A stretch of DNA of 17,701 nucleotides from Planctomycetes bacterium UBA1135. GTDB lineage: Bacteria; Planctomycetota; UBA1135. This document shows, piece after piece, positions 13,896-17,701 of this stretch (its first letter is position 1; every line of letters starts with the position of its first letter). Under the pieces are notes generated by a model, which did no database searches, was not told the DNA's origin, and saw only the letters and a program-made list of their open reading frames with translations. The DNA lies in assembly GCA_002311925.1 (NCBI GenBank), contig DCAK01000085.1, forward strand, positions 316-18,016, read 5' to 3'. Both the position numbers and the translations under genes were made by a program.

Positions 13896-14558
13896 TCAAT
13901 CCAGGGGTGGAATTTCGAGGACTGTTCCTTCTCGAAGAGACCTCGGGTCTTCAATGCCATTGGCTGCGAGAAGCTTGCGCCAAAGACGGGAATCTCCGTA
14001 AACCTGGAGAGAGATTTCCCCCGGTGTCTGGCCCGACTCCACGACCCAGGTGCGGGCAGTCGCCGCTTTCTCAGCCACCATTGCAGTGGAATGTTCCGGG
14101 GGAATCCTCAGGGCTTGGCCGATGATCAAGGCGCCGGGATCCGCCAGGGCGTTGAGCTCGGCGATTTCCCTCCAGCGGAGAGCGGAACCCAGTTCACGGG
14201 CGGCGATTTCGGAAAGAGTTTCGTCCTCCCGCACCCGGATCACCCTTTCCACCGGAAAGGTGGCAGGAGCCACCTTCAGCGAGGAGATGCGACCGCTTGC
14301 GGGAACCGGGCGCGAGACCGGCTTCGATTCCAGGGGACTGGGGAGAGGAGGGAGGGTGAAATCCGGAGCCTCGACGAACAATCGGCGCTGGGCCGGAGGG
14401 AGGAGGTCGACCCCGGGCAAGGCCGAGGGGTCGAGGGCCAGGACTTCCTGGATGGTGGGAATGCCCGCTTCGCTCTTGGAGCCGAGAAAACGGCCCCCCA
14501 AGGCGACAAGAAGGAGAACAAGAAGGGCAATCAGCCCATTACGCTGGATTCGGTCCAT
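13896..14558 (-). CDS. Membrane-anchored protein with two LysM domains
   Basis: The 220-residue protein has one N-terminal membrane helix (about 8-25, GLIALLVLLLVALGGRFLG), with the rest predicted outside. A Pro-rich linker (about 50-105) leads to two tandem LysM domains at about 106-154 (VREDETLSEIAARELGS) and 170-217 (VESGQTPGEISLQVYGD). Both end in the usual LxIPP strand. LysM domains bind GlcNAc-containing glycan, so it probably tethers to peptidoglycan or helps a synthase contact it. The ATG at 14558 overlaps the ftsW end by 28 bp. It stands between ftsW and murG, where no LysM gene is normally found. No catalytic domain is visible. A structural or divisome-partner role is an inference. 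Confidence 0.85.
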   Translation of the reverse strand: MDRIQRNGLIALLVLLLVALGGRFLGSKSEAGIPTIQEVLALDPSALPGVDLLPPAQRRLFVEAPDFTLPPLPSPLESKPVSRPVPASGRISSLKVAPATFPVERVIRVREDETLSEIAARELGSALRWREIAELNALADPGALIIGQALRIPPEHSTAMVAEKAATARTWVVESGQTPGEISLQVYGDSRLWRKLLAANGIEDPRSLREGTVLEIPPLD

Positions 14559-15655
14559 GGGATTAGGTCGGAGACTGGGACGCGTGAGCGTCGGGGTACG
14601 AGGGAGGCGCGAACGGCCGCCCCGAGGAGCGCTGCAAGGGCGATCATCGAAGATCCGCCCCGGCTGACGAAAGGAAGGGGGAGCCCCTTGATGGGAACAG
14701 CCCCGGTCACCATGGCCATGTTGTAGGCCGCTTGCAAGGCGATGGTGACCGTCGCCGCTGCCATCAGGATGGCTCCGTAGCGGGTGTCGGCCCTGCGGGA
14801 GGCCATCACCCCGAACACTGTGAAGGAAACGAAGAGGGTCCAGACTCCCAGGCATCCGAAGAGGCCCCATTCCTCACCGATCAACGCGAAGATGAGGTCG
14901 GTGTCGCCCTCGGGAACCCAACCATGCTTCATGAGCCCCTGGCCGGGGCCCATCCCCCCGATGCCTCCCATTTGGAAGGCTTCCACCGCCCGGCCAACCT
15001 GGAAGCCGGTTCCGGCGATAAATTCGCCCATGCGCGCCTGGACATGCGGGAAAGCGAAGAAAAGGACCCCGCAAAGGACCACGGCTCCCAGGACGAGGAT
15101 TCTCAGATAGCGGACCGGGGCGCCGGCGAAAAAGAGCGTCACGGCGCTCACGAAGAGAAGAATGAGGAGGGTGCCGGTGTCAGGCTGCATGACCACCGGC
15201 AGGAGGAGGACGGAAAAGACCGCCAACATCCGAATGAGTTCCCGTGGCTGGACAAGGCGCAGGGGGTCCTTCGCGGCCCAGGAGGCGAGGGCGACCGGCC
15301 ATAGAAATTGCAGAAAGGCCGAAGGTTGAAGACTGAGGGGGCCCAATTGAATCCATCGCTCCGCTGAGTGGCTCGCTATTCCAAAGGAAGAACTTGCCAA
15401 CATCAGCACCAGGATTCCGAACACCAAGACAAGGAGTCCGGGGACCAGGATTCGCAAGCGGTGCGGCGGAATCAGGTAGGCCGCCAGGAAGGCGCCCAAC
15501 CCCAGGGCGAGATGGAGACTGTGGAGGCCAAGCTTGTCCCAGGCTTCTCCTGGTGGCGCCGCCGACACCCCGGCCACCAAGCCCACCAGGCCAAGGGCGA
15601 TGACCATGACGGTCAAGGCAACCGCGGCTCGAAAAGCGGGAGGGCGGGGATTCAC
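14531..15655 (-). CDS. ftsW: SEDS-family glycan polymerase FtsW
   Basis: The 374-residue protein has nine to ten hydrophobic segments and the SEDS signatures. These include QPDTGTLLILLFVSAVTLFFAG, the loop GGIGGMGPGQGLMKHGWVPEGDTDLIFALIGEEWG with the essential Asp region, and GLPLPFVSRGGSSM. It polymerises lipid II into glycan strands, usually with a class B penicillin-binding protein. The start is a GTG at 15655 forming a GTGA overlap with the mraY stop; this gives the family-normal N-terminus, whereas the longer open frame is a shadow of mraY. Location in the mur cluster favours FtsW over RodA, but sequence alone does not decide between them. Confidence 0.92.
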   Translation of the reverse strand: MNPRPPAFRAAVALTVMVIALGLVGLVAGVSAAPPGEAWDKLGLHSLHLALGLGAFLAAYLIPPHRLRILVPGLLVLVFGILVLMLASSSFGIASHSAERWIQLGPLSLQPSAFLQFLWPVALASWAAKDPLRLVQPRELIRMLAVFSVLLLPVVMQPDTGTLLILLFVSAVTLFFAGAPVRYLRILVLGAVVLCGVLFFAFPHVQARMGEFIAGTGFQVGRAVEAFQMGGIGGMGPGQGLMKHGWVPEGDTDLIFALIGEEWGLFGCLGVWTLFVSFTVFGVMASRRADTRYGAILMAAATVTIALQAAYNMAMVTGAVPIKGLPLPFVSRGGSSMIALAALLGAAVRASLVPRRSRVPVSDLIPWTESSVMG

Positions 15656-16785
15656 CTGACTTTGAGGGCCAACAAGCCAAGGGTGGAAAGCACGGCGGCA
15701 AGAATCCAGAACCTCACCACTAATTTTGATTCGGCCATGCGCCCCTGGAAGCAATGATGAATGGGAGCGATGGGAAACAAGCGCTTTCCGCCCGTCATCT
15801 TGAACCAAAGAATCTGAAAGAGGGAGGTGGAGACTTCGAGGACGAAGACTCCGGCCAGAAGGGGGAGCGCGAATTCCTGTCGGCTGACGATGGCCAACCA
15901 GGCAATCATGGCGCCCATGGGGAGAGATCCGCTGTCTCCCATGAACACTTCGGCAGGGTGGCTGTTGAACCACAGGAACCCGAGGGTCGCTCCGAGAAGG
16001 GCCCCTCCCATGACCGCCACCTCTCCGGCCCCAGGCAGGAAGGGCAGGTGGAGGTATTCCGCCATTCCGGCGTGGCCCACGGCATAGACCGCGACGCAAA
16101 GGGCTCCAAAGGCGGGAAGGGCTGAACCGGCGGCCAACCCGTCAAGCCCATCCGTAACGTTCACCGCATGAGCGGTGGCGAGAATGACGAAGGATTCGAA
16201 AAGAACGAAGAGAAGCAACCCCACCCATCCAAGAAGCGCGGGGTCGGCGGTGATGCCTTTGAGAAGGGGAAAGTAAATCACACCCAGTTCCGCGCGCCCG
16301 CTCTCCCGGCCCAGGAACCAGAGCATGCCCGCCACCCACCCCGCCAGCAGAAGGGAAGAGAAGAATTTCGCCTTGCGGGACAGGCCATTGCGGCCATCCT
16401 CGCTTTTGAATTTCACCCAATCGTCCAGGAAACCGATGGCTCCCATGCCAACCAGAAGAACGGCGCCCAGGAGAACGAGAAGCTCATCGGTCCGGGCGAA
16501 CAACAGGGTGGAGAGGAGCACCGCCGCCACCCAGAAAACCCCTCCCATGGTCGGAGTTCCCTCCTTGCCTGCTTCCTTGTAGAGGGCTGCAATCCGTGGG
16601 CTGTCATGGATGCCGGCGGCTTCCCCCACCCCCGCCGCTCGAAGCTTGGCGATGAGAGGCTTGCCAAGAAACAATGCCGCGGCGAACGCGACCCCGGCCG
16701 CCATTCCCGCCCTGACCGTGATGTACCCCAGGGCCTGGAAGGGGTGCCAGAGTTCGGTCAACCACGGAACCAACCAGGGAATCAA
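15652..16785 (-). CDS. mraY: Phospho-N-acetylmuramoyl-pentapeptide transferase
   Basis: The 377-residue integral membrane enzyme moves phospho-MurNAc-pentapeptide onto undecaprenyl phosphate, making lipid I. Motifs are clear: AGKEGTPTMGG (72-82), the Asp pair GFLDDW (118-123), NVTDGLDGLAAG (209-220), FMGDSGSLPMGA (281-292, Asp284) and GGKRLFPIAPIHHCFQ (332-347). In the last motif the third His of the usual HHH is Cys345. About ten membrane segments are present. The start is a TTG at 16785, forming a TTGA overlap with the murF stop. The N-terminus then aligns naturally (LTELWHPFQALGYITVRAG), supporting the TTG. Confidence 0.95.
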   Translation of the reverse strand: MIPWLVPWLTELWHPFQALGYITVRAGMAAGVAFAAALFLGKPLIAKLRAAGVGEAAGIHDSPRIAALYKEAGKEGTPTMGGVFWVAAVLLSTLLFARTDELLVLLGAVLLVGMGAIGFLDDWVKFKSEDGRNGLSRKAKFFSSLLLAGWVAGMLWFLGRESGRAELGVIYFPLLKGITADPALLGWVGLLLFVLFESFVILATAHAVNVTDGLDGLAAGSALPAFGALCVAVYAVGHAGMAEYLHLPFLPGAGEVAVMGGALLGATLGFLWFNSHPAEVFMGDSGSLPMGAMIAWLAIVSRQEFALPLLAGVFVLEVSTSLFQILWFKMTGGKRLFPIAPIHHCFQGRMAESKLVVRFWILAAVLSTLGLLALKVR

Positions 16786-17701
16786 CGGCTTGCCTCCAGA
16801 GCTTCAAGGGGGGATGTTCGGGCCCAGTCCAGCATGGAGGCGAGAACCGCTTCCAGGCCCTCGGCCCGGGAAGCTTTCAGGAGAATGCAATCTCCCGGAA
16901 GAATTTCGGGAAGGAGGATCGAGCCCATGGATTCCGCGTTCTCTCCCCTCAGGGTGGGAATGCCACGGGCCTCAGCCCCGTCCGCAATCCATCCTCCCCC
17001 CTTGCCCACGCCCACCACCAGGTCCACTCCGGTCAATTTCAGTTGCCCCCCCAAGCCGCGATGGATTTCCTCCTCCCGAGGACCCAATTCCCTCATGGTT
17101 CCCAGGACGGCGATTTTTCGCCCCTTCCCCGTTTGCATGGCCAAAGTTTCAAGAGCGGCCTTCAGGGCGGGAGGGCTGCTGTTGTAGCTGTCGTCCAGAA
17201 CCCTCACGCCTCCCTTCAATTCATGGACGGACATGCGCCCGGGTGGCGAAACCAGGGTGCGCATCCGGTCATCCACACGGGCAGGATCGACCCCGAGTTC
17301 GACCGCGATGGTTGCCGCGGACCAGGCCAGAACGGCCTCGTGGGCGGCTTGAAGCGGGAGATGGACAGAATCAGAAAAGAAGCCGGGAACCCTCCAGGAT
17401 CCAGGTTCTCCCTGGGGCCCTCCCGTTCCATCCCACGGGTTCAAGGCCCTAGGAGGGGTGGCCCAATCCCCGCGACAAGCTTTGTCCACATCGGGGCCGA
17501 ACCAGATTTTTCCGCCCGAAGAGACGGCGCCAGGCAGGAAGGCCTTTTCTCTGCCCACCCCCGCCAAATCCTGAAGGCCCTCGAGATGCGCTTCCCCGAT
17601 CGCGGTCACCCACGCGCAATCCGGAGGCGCGGTGGCCACCAGTCTCTCCATCTCCCCCGGAGCATTGATTCCGTACTCGAGAACCAAGGTGCGCGTACCC
17701 G
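16782..17701 (-). CDS. murF: UDP-MurNAc-tripeptide-D-Ala-D-Ala ligase, 5' end missing
   Basis: About 305 C-terminal codons are visible, and the gene continues past the right edge. The first visible residues (GTRTLVLEYGINAPGEMERL) match the MurF segment that follows the ATP loop, usually 'EMGxxxPGEI'. Further signatures are WVTAIGEAHLEGL, DDSYNSSPPALKAALETL with the DxYNANP-like motif as DDSYNSSP, VLGTMRELG and LLKASRAEGLE. MurF adds the D-Ala-D-Ala dipeptide to complete the cytoplasmic pentapeptide precursor. The ATP-binding loop lies outside the window. Its stop is overlapped by the TTG start of mraY. It is the most upstream visible gene of the cluster; murE would be expected before it. Confidence 0.93.
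   Translation of the reverse strand, partial: GTRTLVLEYGINAPGEMERLVATAPPDCAWVTAIGEAHLEGLQDLAGVGREKAFLPGAVSSGGKIWFGPDVDKACRGDWATPPRALNPWDGTGGPQGEPGSWRVPGFFSDSVHLPLQAAHEAVLAWSAATIAVELGVDPARVDDRMRTLVSPPGRMSVHELKGGVRVLDDSYNSSPPALKAALETLAMQTGKGRKIAVLGTMRELGPREEEIHRGLGGQLKLTGVDLVVGVGKGGGWIADGAEARGIPTLRGENAESMGSILLPEILPGDCILLKASRAEGLEAVLASMLDWARTSPLEALEASR

Noticed and set aside
1..17701. tRNA genes (including a Sec tRNA), rRNA, CRISPR arrays, insertion sequences
   Set aside because: Looked for and not seen; no repeat-spacer pattern, transposase or cloverleaf was recognised by eye.

Overview
The window is GC-rich, densely coded bacterial chromosome with gaps mostly under 100 bp. It carries ten complete and two edge-truncated genes on the minus strand in the cell-wall, tRNA-charging and metabolic blocks, plus two genes on the plus strand. 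The wall cluster ends at murB with no ftsQ, ftsA or ftsZ behind it. An ECF sigma factor sits next to an anti-sigma-like protein, secreted proteins have very short signal peptides, and several starts lack a clear Shine-Dalgarno site. Together these suggest a member of the Planctomycetota or a neighbouring phylum. This is an inference; no rRNA or other phylogenetic marker is present.

Left part (1-4408, all minus strand). Reading leftward there is a lone small membrane protein with its own strong terminator. It is followed by an apparent operon: a DUF6941-like protein, a DUF819 membrane protein and a secreted GH29 alpha-L-fucosidase, closed by a hairpin terminator. After that come an ECF sigma factor and the first 65 codons of an anti-sigma-like protein that runs off the left edge.

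Middle part (4409-10642). An AT-rich intergenic stretch separates the small membrane protein from a thrS-SDR oxidoreductase pair on the minus strand. The ThrRS has no N-terminal TGS domain. Divergent from thrS, two plus-strand genes encode a secreted PhoD-like phosphatase with a large N-terminal extension and a double thioredoxin-fold protein. The second gene has an in-frame TGA exactly where the first Cys of the active-site CGWC motif should be. A SECIS-like hairpin follows at the right distance, and the remaining 149 codons are intact. I read it as one selenoprotein gene of 323 residues, not two hypothetical genes.

Right part (10639-17701, minus strand). This is a tightly overlapped peptidoglycan-precursor cluster in the order murF (5' end outside the window), mraY, ftsW, a two-LysM membrane protein, murG, murC, murB. 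murD is missing from its usual place between mraY and ftsW. Together the encoded proteins complete the UDP-MurNAc-pentapeptide (MurB, MurC, MurF), make lipid I and lipid II (MraY, MurG) and polymerise glycan (FtsW). Several junctions use 4-base TTGA or GTGA stop-start overlaps, indicating translational coupling and frequent non-ATG starts. The most noteworthy item is the selenoprotein at 9671-10642.
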